64,000 nucleotides of DNA from Methylophilus sp. (GCF_008015755.1 NZ_SSGF01000011.1:41731-105730), one strand, 5' to 3'. Shown: positions 34,987-43,898, counted from the stretch's first letter. Program-made: numbers and translations. The notes: a model not told the origin generated them from the letters alone.

Positions 34987-36396
34987 ATGAAAAAAACTAT
35001 CAAACCGCCCATCAGAACCATCTCCGGATTATCTTCCGGGCCGAGAAGCCCGCTTTATTTCATAGAGTCCATTGTTGAGCCCCTCGTTTTAGTGTTTTTT
35101 ATGTGGGGCATTTTCATTTATTTCGAAGATAGAATTCCTATCTCCATCTTTTTTACCTCTATCCTTTTATTTTCAGTCACGTTTCCTAGTGGTGCCAAGA
35201 TTCGTTTAGGTTTTTGGAAAATGGCGCGTGATGTTATTTTTCAGTGGATATTACTGGCTGGTATGGTGCTGATTTTTGCCCGCATTACTGGCTACATTAC
35301 GCTGTATACACCAGAAATCATTTATGCCTGGCTCATTGGTACGCCGATTGCGCAAATTTTAGCGTTAACCGCGCTCAAAGAACTGTCACCTGTTTTTATC
35401 AACTTGCAAGGGCCGATTAAAAACGCAGTGATTATCGGCCTGAATGAACAAGGCCTTGCTGTGGCAAATAACTTGCTCGCCGATGAGTACAGCCGAGTTT
35501 CAGTATTGGGTTTCTTTGAAGATCGTGCACCGGAGCGCGCACCACAAGATCACGGTTTTGAAATTTTAGGCGCATTAACAGATATTCCGGCTTACTGCAA
35601 AGACCATCAAATTCATACTATTTATATTGCGTTGCCAATGTCCAGCCATCCCCGCATTTTAAAATTACTGGATGACTTGAAAGACACGACAGCCTCTATC
35701 TACTTTGTGCCGGATATCTTTGTCACTGACTTGATTCAAGGCCGCGTCTCTGATGTGAACGGTATTCCAGTAGTGTCAGTGTGTGAAACGCCTTTTACTG
35801 GCGTTGATGGTCTGATTAAGCGCACTGCCGATGTTTTGTTCTCATTGTTTGTGCTAATTTTGATTTCGCCAATTTTACTGGGTATCGCTGCTGCGGTGAA
35901 ACTCACCTCCCCTGGCCCCATTATTTTCAAACAGCGTCGCTACGGCCTGGATGGTCAGCAGATTCTGGTTTATAAATTCCGCTCGATGACGGTGACTGAA
36001 GATGGCGGCACGGTGACGCAAGCGACCAGAAATGATCAGCGCATTACGCCTTTGGGTGCTTTCTTACGCAAATCGTCATTGGATGAACTGCCGCAGTTTA
36101 TTAATGTGCTGCAAGGCCGCATGAGCGTGGTTGGCCCACGTCCGCACGCTGTGGCCCACAACGAGGAATACCGCAAGTTGATTAAAGGCTATATGGTACG
36201 TCACAAGGTGAAGCCTGGTATTACCGGCTGGGCGCAGGTCAATGGCTTCCGTGGTGAAACTGACACGCTGGAAAAAATGGAACAACGCGTGCATTACGAC
36301 CTGGAGTATTTGCGCAACTGGAGCCCACGCTTGGATATGTTGATTGTGGCCAAAACGGCCTGGTTAACAATTGTTGGTCAGGATGGCGCTTATTAA
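34987..36396 (+). CDS. Undecaprenyl-phosphate glucose (hexose) phosphotransferase, EpsB-like
   Basis: A 469-residue polyisoprenyl-phosphate hexose-1-phosphate transferase (WcaJ/WbaP type) that starts the exopolysaccharide repeat unit. There are four N-terminal helices (about 20-140), a CoA-binding-like Rossmann middle (AVIIGLNEQGLAVANNLL), and the catalytic C-terminal domain: a helix LFSLFVLILISPILLGIAAAVKL, then TSPGPIIFKQRRYG, YKFRSM, LRKSSLDELPQFINVLQG, MSVVGPRPH and VKPGITGWAQVNGFRGE. The full-length form matches the undecaprenyl-phosphate glucose phosphotransferase subfamily. It is transcribed away from epsL, so the initiating step can be controlled separately from the main operon. A strong hairpin terminator follows. 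Confidence 0.92.
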   Translation: MKKTIKPPIRTISGLSSGPRSPLYFIESIVEPLVLVFFMWGIFIYFEDRIPISIFFTSILLFSVTFPSGAKIRLGFWKMARDVIFQWILLAGMVLIFARITGYITLYTPEIIYAWLIGTPIAQILALTALKELSPVFINLQGPIKNAVIIGLNEQGLAVANNLLADEYSRVSVLGFFEDRAPERAPQDHGFEILGALTDIPAYCKDHQIHTIYIALPMSSHPRILKLLDDLKDTTASIYFVPDIFVTDLIQGRVSDVNGIPVVSVCETPFTGVDGLIKRTADVLFSLFVLILISPILLGIAAAVKLTSPGPIIFKQRRYGLDGQQILVYKFRSMTVTEDGGTVTQATRNDQRITPLGAFLRKSSLDELPQFINVLQGRMSVVGPRPHAVAHNEEYRKLIKGYMVRHKVKPGITGWAQVNGFRGETDTLEKMEQRVHYDLEYLRNWSPRLDMLIVAKTAWLTIVGQDGAY

Positions 36397-36415
36397 TAGC
36401 AGCGCACATGAGCAT

Positions 36416-36460
36416 GCAGTTATAAAAAAACCGGACCATGTCCGGTTTTTTTATAACTGC
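36416..36460. terminator. Bidirectional terminator between epsB-like gene and miaA
   Basis: A 21-bp perfect inverted repeat around CAT. The core is ACCGGAC-CAT-GTCCGGT with seven A on one side and seven T on the other. The outer arms (GCAGTTAT / ATAACTGC) extend into the last miaA codons. Confidence 0.9.
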
Positions 36461-37407
36461 GCGTGGTGTTGAATGAGGTGGACTGCCTCACCCACCCAAT
36501 CCGTGCGTAAGCAATCCAACGCATGCACATCGTCCATGCCGCGCAGCCAGGTGAGCTGGCGTTTGGCGAGCTGACGCGTCGCGTAGACACCATGTTCGCC
36601 CAGGGTGGGCAAATCGATCTCGCCATGCAGATGTTGCAGGGCCTGGCGGTAACCAACGCAGCGCATGCTGGGGCTATCGGCGGTCAACTGCGGATACTCA
36701 ATCAATAACCTTTTCACCTCATCAATAAAACCGTGTTGGAGCATGAGTTTAAAGCGCTCGGCTATGCGTTGATGCAAGACGCTGCGGTCGCTTGGCATGA
36801 GGGCGAGTTTAAGAATACTGAACGGTAGTGAGACTTTTTGCGATTGTGCGCGTAACTCGCTCATGGGTTTGCCGCTGATGCGGTAGACCTCTAATGCGCG
36901 CTCAATGCGCTGGGAGTCGGTGGTGTGTATCTTGGCGGCCACGGTGGGGTCTATGCTGGCTAATTGCGCATGTATGGCAGGCCAGCCGAATGTATTCGCC
37001 TCGGCTTCAATTTGGGCGCGGATGGCGGTATCGGCTTCTGGTAGATCACTCAGGCCATGCTGCAAAGCATTGAAGTACAGCATGGTGCCACCGACCAGCA
37101 CCGGGATGCGGCCATTGGCGGTTGCTGTATGCATTAATGCCAGGGCATCTTTGGCAAATTGTGCCGCGGAATATTGCTCTAGCGGTGAAATCAGGTCTAT
37201 TAAGTGATGGGGTGCCTGACGTAAGGTGTCGGCATCAGGCTTGGCGGTGCCGATGTCCATGCCACGATAGACCAGCGCTGAGTCGACGCTGATAATGTCG
37301 ACCGGAAAGCGCTGGGCTAAGGCAATGGTAGCCGCCGTTTTGCCGCTGGCCGTGGGACCCATTAAAAAGATCGCTGGCGGCAAGCCAGCACCACTACTGA
37401 TACTCAT
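36451..37407 (-). CDS. miaA: tRNA dimethylallyltransferase
   Basis: Transfers dimethylallyl to A37 of tRNAs reading UNN codons. A 318-residue protein with the P-loop GPTASGKT near residue 17, the substrate motif SVDSALVYRGMDIGTAKP, and QRIERALEVYRISGKPMSEL with the DSQR-type tRNA-contact motif (TTDSQRIERAL). The downstream CVGYRQ and RQLAKRQLTWLRG segments are also typical. It is separate in function from the exopolysaccharide genes. The H4MPT island lies upstream, with 33 nt between the pcd-like stop and the miaA start. Confidence 0.95.
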   Translation of the reverse strand: MSISSGAGLPPAIFLMGPTASGKTAATIALAQRFPVDIISVDSALVYRGMDIGTAKPDADTLRQAPHHLIDLISPLEQYSAAQFAKDALALMHTATANGRIPVLVGGTMLYFNALQHGLSDLPEADTAIRAQIEAEANTFGWPAIHAQLASIDPTVAAKIHTTDSQRIERALEVYRISGKPMSELRAQSQKVSLPFSILKLALMPSDRSVLHQRIAERFKLMLQHGFIDEVKRLLIEYPQLTADSPSMRCVGYRQALQHLHGEIDLPTLGEHGVYATRQLAKRQLTWLRGMDDVHALDCLRTDWVGEAVHLIQHHAQL

Positions 37408-37440
37408 ACTATTGCAGCTAAACTAACTCAGAATCATTTA

Positions 37441-37827
37441 TCAGGCAGGCTTTGTTGCGTCGTACTTGACGTAGCTAAAGCGCAAATCATCCTGCGGTGT
37501 ACCCTCTAATGCCGAGCCAGCTTGTAACTGTGGCTGCCATTGCACGACTTCTTCAATTTTGCGTGCAAGCTCGATGTCTTTCATGGTGATGCCTTTGGCG
37601 CTATGCGTGCACAATTTGACGATCACAAAGGCATAAGAGACGGTGAGGTCAGGATGATGCCAAGCTGCCTCGGCCAGATGACCAACGGTGTTGACGACCA
37701 TCAGCGTGCCTTTCCAGCTATTGGTTTTATATTTACGGCGGATCCAGCCGTCCTCATACACCCAATGCGGTAAAGACTCGGAAAAGTGCTGTTGAATTTG
37801 CTGTTCGGTAAGTACCTGGTCGGTCAT
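37441..37827 (-). CDS. Pterin-4a-carbinolamine dehydratase-like protein
   Basis: A 128-residue protein of the PCD/DCoH family. The motif EAAWHHPDLTVSYAFV with its paired histidines and the later CTHSAKGITMKDIELA fit the family active-site pattern (E-x3-HHP, then H and D). A strong AGGAGGG ribosome binding site precedes the ATG. In this position, at the end of a tetrahydromethanopterin (H4MPT) gene island, it more likely acts on an H4MPT-type pterin or in its biosynthesis than in phenylalanine hydroxylation, and no phhA is seen here. It is longer at the C-terminus than typical 100-residue PCDs by an acidic tail (ALEGTPQDDLRF). Confidence 0.85.
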   Translation of the reverse strand: MTDQVLTEQQIQQHFSESLPHWVYEDGWIRRKYKTNSWKGTLMVVNTVGHLAEAAWHHPDLTVSYAFVIVKLCTHSAKGITMKDIELARKIEEVVQWQPQLQAGSALEGTPQDDLRFSYVKYDATKPA

Positions 37828-37889
37828 GATGCCCTCCTGACGATATAGGCTGCTAAAGCGTGACAGTATACCTCAGCTAAACAGTGTGC

Positions 37890-38750
37890 TTAAGCAAATG
37901 CTGCAGGAAGGCTGTTGCTCAACGATGTCAGCATGGCGGTCATCACCGTGAGGTCGGCACTGGTGCCTGGGTTAATCCCTGCCTGCTTGAGTGACTGATC
38001 CCATTTGAGCAACTCGGGCAGGTAGTGCTTGGGATTTTCTTGGGCGATAAACGCCTGAAAATGTACGCTGGCGGCCTGCTGTATCTCTGCCGCCTTGGCC
38101 TCGCCGTATTTTCTGGCAATGTGACTGTCAGGTACAGTCGATAGCCAGTGCAAATACACAGCCGTTAGTGCCCAGGCGGGCCGTTGCCAGCGCTGATCAC
38201 AAGCTTGGTAGAGCGGCATGGCGACCGAAAAAATATTGGCATAACCATCTACATACTGGCGCGCGACCATATCATGCGTGCTTGCTATTTGCATCGCAGC
38301 TAGCAAGGTAATTTGTGGCACCTGTGTCACATCATGCTCGTCACGCTGCCCCATGCCTGCCGGGCTGACCAGGCGGATGCCCGCATATACTTGCGCAGCA
38401 TCGTCCACTGTGGTGTGTTGCAACACTTGCTGCAAACCCGCTTTAAGTGACTGCTCAGGATATTGCAGGCAGGCTTGCACGACGGGCGCAGCCAGCAGAA
38501 TCATGCCTAAATTGGTATTGCAACCCACCTTGGCATGCGTGGCTTGCAAGGCCTGCAAAATGCGTTGGCCTAGTGTGCGGCTGCCGAATAGCTGATCGTC
38601 ACACAATGCAGGCGCCGAAACTTCTGCACTATGGATAAAGTCTTGCACAACCATGCCATGGCCATCCGCGAACACATGCACATTGCCTGGCTTAAGTGCT
38701 TCCAGCTCTGCCAGGCAGGCTTGTAAATACGCTGTTTGCAGCGCACTCAT
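37890..38750 (-). CDS. CitG/MdcB-like (triphosphoribosyl-dephospho-CoA synthase family) protein
   Basis: A 286-residue helical protein of the CitG family. It opens with LQACLAELEALKPGNVHVF and contains SAEVSAPAL, GSRTLGQRILQAL, VGCNTNLGMILLAAP and RLVSPAGMG, all family landmarks (the KPGNVH and NTNLG motifs). CitG normally makes the prosthetic-group precursor of citrate or malonate lyase, but no lyase genes are near. Methylotrophs carry this family inside H4MPT islands, so a role in methanopterin-type cofactor synthesis is more likely. Its start overlaps the RimK-like gene by 4 nt. Confidence 0.85.
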   Translation of the reverse strand: MSALQTAYLQACLAELEALKPGNVHVFADGHGMVVQDFIHSAEVSAPALCDDQLFGSRTLGQRILQALQATHAKVGCNTNLGMILLAAPVVQACLQYPEQSLKAGLQQVLQHTTVDDAAQVYAGIRLVSPAGMGQRDEHDVTQVPQITLLAAMQIASTHDMVARQYVDGYANIFSVAMPLYQACDQRWQRPAWALTAVYLHWLSTVPDSHIARKYGEAKAAEIQQAASVHFQAFIAQENPKHYLPELLKWDQSLKQAGINPGTSADLTVMTAMLTSLSNSLPAAFA

Positions 38751-39658
38751 GCGTTTCCTTTCGCGTGATTCGCTAATTGCAGCAAGTCATCCACCAACAC
38801 ATCAGCAACTTCAAACTGGGTGATGCTTTGCAGGCCGCGCCAGGCCGGAATACTGTTCACCTCAATCACCCATAATTGGCCATGTTTATCGCGCATCACA
38901 TCTACGCCGGCATAATCAATACCAATGGCTTGTGCGGCTTTAACGCCAATCTCTGCTACATCCACTTCATCACAGGCGCTGCAGCGTGCACCACGCGCCA
39001 CGTTATGCAACCAGCTATCGCCTTGGCGCTTCATGACGGCAATCGGCTCACCGCGCACAACAAACACGCGGTAATCATGCTGATAAGGGCCGCAGTCTAT
39101 TTTTTCTTGCAGATAATAGACGCCATCCACAAACGGATCATGCGGTAGTGCAAATTGTTCGCGCTGCTCAATTAAACGCACGCCTTTGCCTTGCGATCCA
39201 AACAGTGGCTTGATCACCAGTATTGTTCCAGCATCCAGCGCCTGCTGCATCAGTTCGTGCGCCACGCCACGATGCTCGCACACCCAGGTATCCGGCGTCG
39301 CCACGCCCTGCTCGGCCAGCAACTGGCTGGTGAGGCCTTTATCTACCGTGGTTTCAATTGCTCGCGCATGGTTATAAATGGTCATGCCCTGGCGTTGCAA
39401 GGTATGCAACAGATTCATACGAGTGATGATTTGCTGTGTCGTCCCCGCCGCCACACCGCGCACAAAAGCCATGGGAGCGGCTTGCGATAATCCGGGAATA
39501 TGGACTTGTACTGATTGCTGGACGATGCTGACGTAGCAACTATCGAGTGACACCATTAAAGCTTGCCAGCCACGTCGCGCAAAAGCTTGCGCCAGACTTT
39601 GGCCGTGCCAGCCACCGGCCTGAGCAACTTCATCAGTAAAAATGGGAATCACTTGCAT
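38747..39658 (-). CDS. RimK-like ATP-grasp ligase of the H4MPT island
   Basis: A 303-residue ATP-grasp enzyme. The ATP-binding region has TILVIKPLFGSQGKGVRL, the later YYLQEKIDCG and DYRVFVVRG, and the metal-binding DYAGVDVMRD and VIEVNSIPAWRG. This layout is that of RimK/MptN-type alpha-L-glutamate ligases. In Methylorubrum extorquens a RimK-like gene of the mch region is required for C1 metabolism, and archaeal MptN adds glutamate to H4MPT. Here it probably modifies the side chain of dephospho-H4MPT. The overlap with the CitG-like gene points to coupled translation. It is separated from mch by a terminator. Confidence 0.86.
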   Translation of the reverse strand: MQVIPIFTDEVAQAGGWHGQSLAQAFARRGWQALMVSLDSCYVSIVQQSVQVHIPGLSQAAPMAFVRGVAAGTTQQIITRMNLLHTLQRQGMTIYNHARAIETTVDKGLTSQLLAEQGVATPDTWVCEHRGVAHELMQQALDAGTILVIKPLFGSQGKGVRLIEQREQFALPHDPFVDGVYYLQEKIDCGPYQHDYRVFVVRGEPIAVMKRQGDSWLHNVARGARCSACDEVDVAEIGVKAAQAIGIDYAGVDVMRDKHGQLWVIEVNSIPAWRGLQSITQFEVADVLVDDLLQLANHAKGNA

Positions 39659-39677
39659 AAGACAATTTCTAAAAAAT

Positions 39678-39717
39678 AACGCGGGAACATGGCATTGTAT
39701 GCATGTAATCCCGCGTT
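39678..39717 (-). terminator. Intrinsic terminator after mch
   Basis: AACGCGGGA ... TCCCGCGTT is a 9-bp stem with a 22-nt loop, followed on the minus strand by TATTTTTTAG. Confidence 0.75.
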
Positions 39718-39743
39718 TTAATTATTACAGTGAAGCTTTAAAT

Positions 39744-40718
39744 TTATCCACCAAAGGATTGATTTAAAAGCTCTTCATTAAATTTTCCGGCAAAGAATGT
39801 TTTACCGGATTTAAGATTGGTCACGCTGACTTTAGCAGGCGAGAACAACATAGGATCAATCTGGTAAAAGTCCATATTCACTGCTTTAAACACTTCGGCA
39901 AATGGGCGGCCATAGTCTTTAGAGGCAGAAGAAGGTAATTGTGTTGCTAATTGTTCCGCAGCCGCGTCGTCCGCATTGACAAACAACTGCACAAAACCGC
40001 CAAATAAAATTGCATCATTGGTGCGGCCCATGCCCACAATAAAATCTGGCGAAGGTGCAGGCACTGGCGCAACACCATAGCCATCCACAATCGCATTTAA
40101 ATCAAAGTGCAAGGTATGGCACTTGTGCAAAGCAACTTCCAGCACGCGCGCAGTCACCTGCAGTGAACCTGCCACGCTACGCGTCGGCGTTAAAATAAAG
40201 GTCAGCTTATTTGCGGGCAAACCGGTGTCTCTGGCGACTTTCTCAATCACTTGCACTGGCGGCACTTTATCAGTTTCCAGCACTAATACGGTTTGCTCAC
40301 CTTTGTCGCTGTAGTTGATGTCTTTAAACACCTCTTCACGCTGGGCAATGGCGCGCGCCGGGCCACTACCGAGTGAAAAGAACTTTTCGTGTGACAAGGC
40401 CCAACCTGCATATTGGCTGCCCAAACAGGCGATCACCGGCTGTTTAGCGGTCACCACTACGCTCAGAGGCCAGTTGGCAAATTGTGGCACATGGCGCAAG
40501 GCCACGCTACCGAGTCCACCCATACAAATCTCAGAGATAATCCGGCCAGCTTCCAGGCCGCCTGGCACTTGAATCCCGGCATCAACAATGGTCGCGCCAC
40601 TTTCGTGCGTAGACACGGCACAGCCCAACGCTGGTGCATTGGCAATCAGCTCAGCCACCAGTGGTGCGCTATATTGTTGTACGCTAATAGATGTTGAATT
40701 CGATGCTGTTACAGACAT
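39744..40718 (-). CDS. mch: Methenyltetrahydromethanopterin cyclohydrolase
   Basis: Hydrolyses methenyl-H4MPT to formyl-H4MPT in formaldehyde oxidation. The 324-residue sequence has the Mch landmarks DAGIQVPGGLEAGR, EICMGGLG, CLGSQYAGW, LGSGPARA, HKCHTLHFDLNAIVDGYG and PAPSPDFIVGMGRTNDAILFGG. It is full length for the bacterial form. The ATG lies 35 nt inside the end of the upstream ATP-grasp gene. A hairpin terminator downstream separates mch from the RimK-like gene. The extra serine/threonine-rich N-terminal dozen residues are a little longer than usual, so a later start cannot be excluded. Confidence 0.94.
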   Translation of the reverse strand: MSVTASNSTSISVQQYSAPLVAELIANAPALGCAVSTHESGATIVDAGIQVPGGLEAGRIISEICMGGLGSVALRHVPQFANWPLSVVVTAKQPVIACLGSQYAGWALSHEKFFSLGSGPARAIAQREEVFKDINYSDKGEQTVLVLETDKVPPVQVIEKVARDTGLPANKLTFILTPTRSVAGSLQVTARVLEVALHKCHTLHFDLNAIVDGYGVAPVPAPSPDFIVGMGRTNDAILFGGFVQLFVNADDAAAEQLATQLPSSASKDYGRPFAEVFKAVNMDFYQIDPMLFSPAKVSVTNLKSGKTFFAGKFNEELLNQSFGG

Positions 40719-41781
40719 AAGTCCCCCATAATGTTTCTAATCGTGTTTTTTTATCCCGCAAAGCTAACAGCACTTCTTGGTCTGAATCCCCTTCTGCATA
40801 CAAACTGCAGATGGGTTGCCCGGCGGCAATCGTGCCGCCACTAGGCCGATCTTCCAGCCAGTCTGGAAAAGTTAACTGACTGACCTCTATTTCTTGCCTT
40901 GCATACACAATGCAATGGCTGGCATAACCGCTTGGCGGCGACAACAAAGGCATCCTCTCATGCTGACAGTAGGCAATATGCGCTTGTATCAACGGCAAAT
41001 CCGCATACAAACGCATGCTGGCACTGAGTCTGGGGTTCACCTCAATCACATGTAAGACATGCGCATGCCAAATGGCATCGATGCTGTTTATCCCAACCAG
41101 CCCTAATGCAGGCACTAGCGTCTGTAGCAGGTTGCTTGCGGCGCGATAAAGCGCATCATCATGCAATCGCGTGGCGCCGGCATAAGCATAGCCATCTGCA
41201 TGTTGCCTGAGCGCATGCACGCCAATCAGGGTGACGGTCTGGCCATGTGCCAAAAACAGCAGGCCCACCGCTTGCCCAGGCTGGAATGCTTGCCAATAAC
41301 CATCTGCCACGGTGTCGGTTACCAATTCCCAGTGTTGCACATGATGGCCACCGCACTGCCCTGCCTGCTTATACAGCCACGGCCCTGTCGATGGCCTGGT
41401 TTCAGCAATCGGCGGCGATGGCACTTGATGTGCATCGCAACAGGCTTTTAACCAGGGCGGGTGTTTAACGCGACTAACCGTTTCAGGCGTATTGCCAAGC
41501 AGCGTATAACGCGCAAACAAGGCGGCATAGCCAGCTTGATTCGCCTCAAAGCCAGAACCAACTAATACGGCATCTGGCGCAAACGCATCCAATACTTCAA
41601 ACAGCGCGTCCAGGTGGTCGTCAGCATCCTGTTCGCAGAGGCCTGACCATCGATAAACCTGTTGTGCCGCTCGCCGTGTATCGGCATCAGCAAACGCATC
41701 TACCGCTAATACACTAAATCCCTCTTGTTGCGCGATCTGGCTGTAGATGCGCGCACTCTGTGACAACATCGCCAGCCGCAA
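40684..41781 (-). CDS. ATP-grasp domain protein of the H4MPT island
   Basis: A 365-residue ATP-grasp enzyme, the family usually found beside mch and mtdB in methylotrophs and called orf5-type (numbering from memory). An N-terminal Rossmann-like part (LAMLSQSARIYSQIAQ, FAPDAVLVGSGFEAN) precedes a shortened ATP-grasp core (PWLYKQAGQCGGHHV, GINSIDAIW, VIEVNPRLSASM). The start is TTG. AAGGTG stands 4 nt before it, and the next ATG would remove the first beta-strand. It follows mtdB by 8 nt and overlaps mch by 35 nt. The function is probably in cofactor synthesis for H4MPT; the substrate is unknown. Confidence 0.82.
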   Translation of the reverse strand: MRLAMLSQSARIYSQIAQQEGFSVLAVDAFADADTRRAAQQVYRWSGLCEQDADDHLDALFEVLDAFAPDAVLVGSGFEANQAGYAALFARYTLLGNTPETVSRVKHPPWLKACCDAHQVPSPPIAETRPSTGPWLYKQAGQCGGHHVQHWELVTDTVADGYWQAFQPGQAVGLLFLAHGQTVTLIGVHALRQHADGYAYAGATRLHDDALYRAASNLLQTLVPALGLVGINSIDAIWHAHVLHVIEVNPRLSASMRLYADLPLIQAHIAYCQHERMPLLSPPSGYASHCIVYARQEIEVSQLTFPDWLEDRPSGGTIAAGQPICSLYAEGDSDQEVLLALRDKKTRLETLWGTYVCNSIEFNIY

Positions 41782-41789
41782 GAATCACC

Positions 41790-42683
41790 TTATTCGACAT
41801 GCGCACAGGCATATTCATACGCCTGGTGGTAATCAATATGCATCGGGCTTTCGCTTTGCAGCATTTGCTCCAGCAATTTGTTCTGTGTCACATATTTCAA
41901 TTGACCAATCGCCAATGCACCAAACCCAGCCACTTGCGTACCTTCAATCAAGCCGCCATTAGAAAACGTATCTACGCCTTCAATGCCTGACGGCGGCACA
42001 GCGTTCACATCTGCCACAACTTTGAGTGTTTTGGAGTGGGCAAATTGAGCGACTTCGAGCACACGAATGCCGGCCGGTGTAGCACACAAGGCAACCGTTG
42101 CCTCATTTAAGACGGCAATTTTGGCCGCTTCAGTGCTGCCATCCACTACCTGCAAATTGACATCATAGCTAGAAGATAATTTATCAACATAAGCCTGCAT
42201 GCTCTCTACCCCGGCATGCGCGACCATAAGCACCGTAGAGCCCTGACGAGCCGCAATTAAAGCTGCTGTGGAGCCTACCGTGCCACTGGCGCCAAAAATA
42301 GCGACTTTTTCCTTACCCAGGCCGCTGCCAGATTTTTGCAGATAAAAATCCACCTTGGCCAGCATAGCTGCAGCAGTAGTAAATGCGCCTGAAGGGTCAG
42401 AAAACGTATGGCATTCAAAAGGCTTAAACATGGCGCTACGCGCCTGTTTTTGCATTTCCAGTGCCACTTGAATATCGCGACCGCCAAAAAACAAGGCTTG
42501 TTGTTTCAGGCCGCTAGGGCTGCGGGAGAAGATCGCATCTTGTGTCAGCGCTACGATTTCGTTTAAGGTCACATCGGTATAAGAAATAATTTTTTCGTAG
42601 CCTGCATCAAAGGCCATATTCACATCAAATGGACTGGCATTCTTTGCGGCTGTAAACAAATGCATAATACTGGTTTTTTTCAT
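41790..42683 (-). CDS. mtdB: NAD(P)-dependent methylene-H4MPT dehydrogenase
   Basis: Oxidises methylene-H4MPT to methenyl-H4MPT, the step before Mch. A 297-residue protein with an N-terminal MtdA/B-type substrate domain (FDVNMAFDAGYEKI, DAIFSRSPSG, FGGRDIQVA) and a Rossmann domain with VAIFGASGTVGSTAALIA at about residues 126-143. The DVNAVPPSGIEGVD segment is typical. The length of almost 300 residues and the immediate neighbourhood of mch favour MtdB over the folate-active MtdA. The ATG is preceded by a run of G residues acting as ribosome binding site, and the 141-nt gap upstream may hold its own promoter. Confidence 0.92.
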   Translation of the reverse strand: MKKTSIMHLFTAAKNASPFDVNMAFDAGYEKIISYTDVTLNEIVALTQDAIFSRSPSGLKQQALFFGGRDIQVALEMQKQARSAMFKPFECHTFSDPSGAFTTAAAMLAKVDFYLQKSGSGLGKEKVAIFGASGTVGSTAALIAARQGSTVLMVAHAGVESMQAYVDKLSSSYDVNLQVVDGSTEAAKIAVLNEATVALCATPAGIRVLEVAQFAHSKTLKVVADVNAVPPSGIEGVDTFSNGGLIEGTQVAGFGALAIGQLKYVTQNKLLEQMLQSESPMHIDYHQAYEYACAHVE

Positions 42684-42824
42684 TATTCCCCCCGGAACCG
42701 TTCGTTAATCAAACCTTTCATCAATATACACACTTCCAACGCAGTTCAAAATAAAGAGTAGACCGTGAAAATCATAACTTTTCAAAATTAACTTAAAAAG
42801 TTTTAATTTGCCACAGCATCTATC

Positions 42825-43790
42825 TTATCCCTCTATACTAATCTGCGCAGGCTGGTTGACCGCAGCCGTAACCACAAAACCCAGCGTCGGCTGCGAAGCA
42901 TGGGTTTTAAGTAATTGCGTTTGTATAGCGACGGCCTCCGCCCGTGATGGGCACAACACGAACCCGGTCGGCCCCCACGAGGTTTGTCCAACACCGGTAT
43001 ACCCCTGCTGCTTTAACGCCTGCAAAATCCCAGCCACCGCCTTGCTGGCGTAAGGGCCGCCCTGCGCTGGCGCAAAATAATCTGCGTTATAGGTTTGCAA
43101 ATCACCCATAAACAGGCTGAATGCGGTGAAGTCTTGCTCAATGAGGGCTGGCAGGCCGTGGCTGAGCAATTTTTGCTGTATAGACTGGGTCGCCGCTAAC
43201 GATTGTGGCGCCAGTTGCTTAAATGCATTCTTTTCACCCTGACCATGCAAGCCAGCGCGACTATTATCAATGATAAGCAAAAAATACCAATCAGATGGAA
43301 AAGCATGACGCGCCAACATCGGCGGCACGACTGTGCGTACACCACGACCGCCATCTACCACCAAGCCGCCATGTTCAAAAGTAGCGATACCGATGCCTGA
43401 GCGAGCGCCACGTTGGTGAATGGCAGCGATGTCGCTGGCGCTAGTTGGCTGATCCAGCAGGTAATTTACGGCTGTGCCCAAAGCCAGGGCCATTTGCGTG
43501 CCAGAACCCAAGCCGCCGTGGCGTGGAATGGCTTGCTGTATAGAGACATTGAGCGCCATTGGCGCCTGGCTGGCAAGCAAGTGGCGCTGCAGAATGGCTG
43601 CTGCCCAAGGATCAAATGCCGACTGTTGCGTCCCTGCAGAAATACTCAGTGAAGTTTGAAATGCATCGATAGCGACACCGATACTTCCAAATTGGCGTTG
43701 AGTTTGTTGACTTAAATTAAAAAAACCGAGATGTAGACGACCATAAGTCGTTACACTGACTGTACGTGCTGCGGGAATTGCTGCATTCAT
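42825..43790 (-). CDS. mptG: Beta-ribofuranosylaminobenzene 5'-phosphate synthase
   Basis: Catalyses the first committed step of methanopterin-type cofactor synthesis, joining p-aminobenzoate (or a derivative) and PRPP with loss of CO2. The 321-residue sequence has a GHMP-kinase-like fold: RLHLGFFNLS near the N-terminus, the PRHGGLGSGTQMALALG loop near residues 90-106, and GRSGIGIATFEHGGLVVDGG-type sequence (ARSGIGIATF). These are typical of beta-RFAP synthases. It is the first gene of the minus-strand H4MPT island and diverges from ppsA. Confidence 0.92.
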   Translation of the reverse strand: MNAAIPAARTVSVTTYGRLHLGFFNLSQQTQRQFGSIGVAIDAFQTSLSISAGTQQSAFDPWAAAILQRHLLASQAPMALNVSIQQAIPRHGGLGSGTQMALALGTAVNYLLDQPTSASDIAAIHQRGARSGIGIATFEHGGLVVDGGRGVRTVVPPMLARHAFPSDWYFLLIIDNSRAGLHGQGEKNAFKQLAPQSLAATQSIQQKLLSHGLPALIEQDFTAFSLFMGDLQTYNADYFAPAQGGPYASKAVAGILQALKQQGYTGVGQTSWGPTGFVLCPSRAEAVAIQTQLLKTHASQPTLGFVVTAAVNQPAQISIEG

Positions 43791-43869
43791 GGCGTATTAT
43801 TATATGGATGCTAAAAAAAATGAATTGCCACCCTCACGGCGACGTGACATTAAAACATGATTTTGGCAT

Positions 43870-43898
43870 AATGACTGATATAAAAGTCATTCTATAAT
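43870..43898 (+). promoter_or_regulatory. ppsA promoter with overlapping inverted repeat
   Basis: A perfect TATAAT (43893-43898) stands about 97 nt before the ppsA ATG. The -35 zone is occupied by AATGACT-gatataaa-AGTCATT, a 7-bp inverted repeat that could be an operator. Confidence 0.45.
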
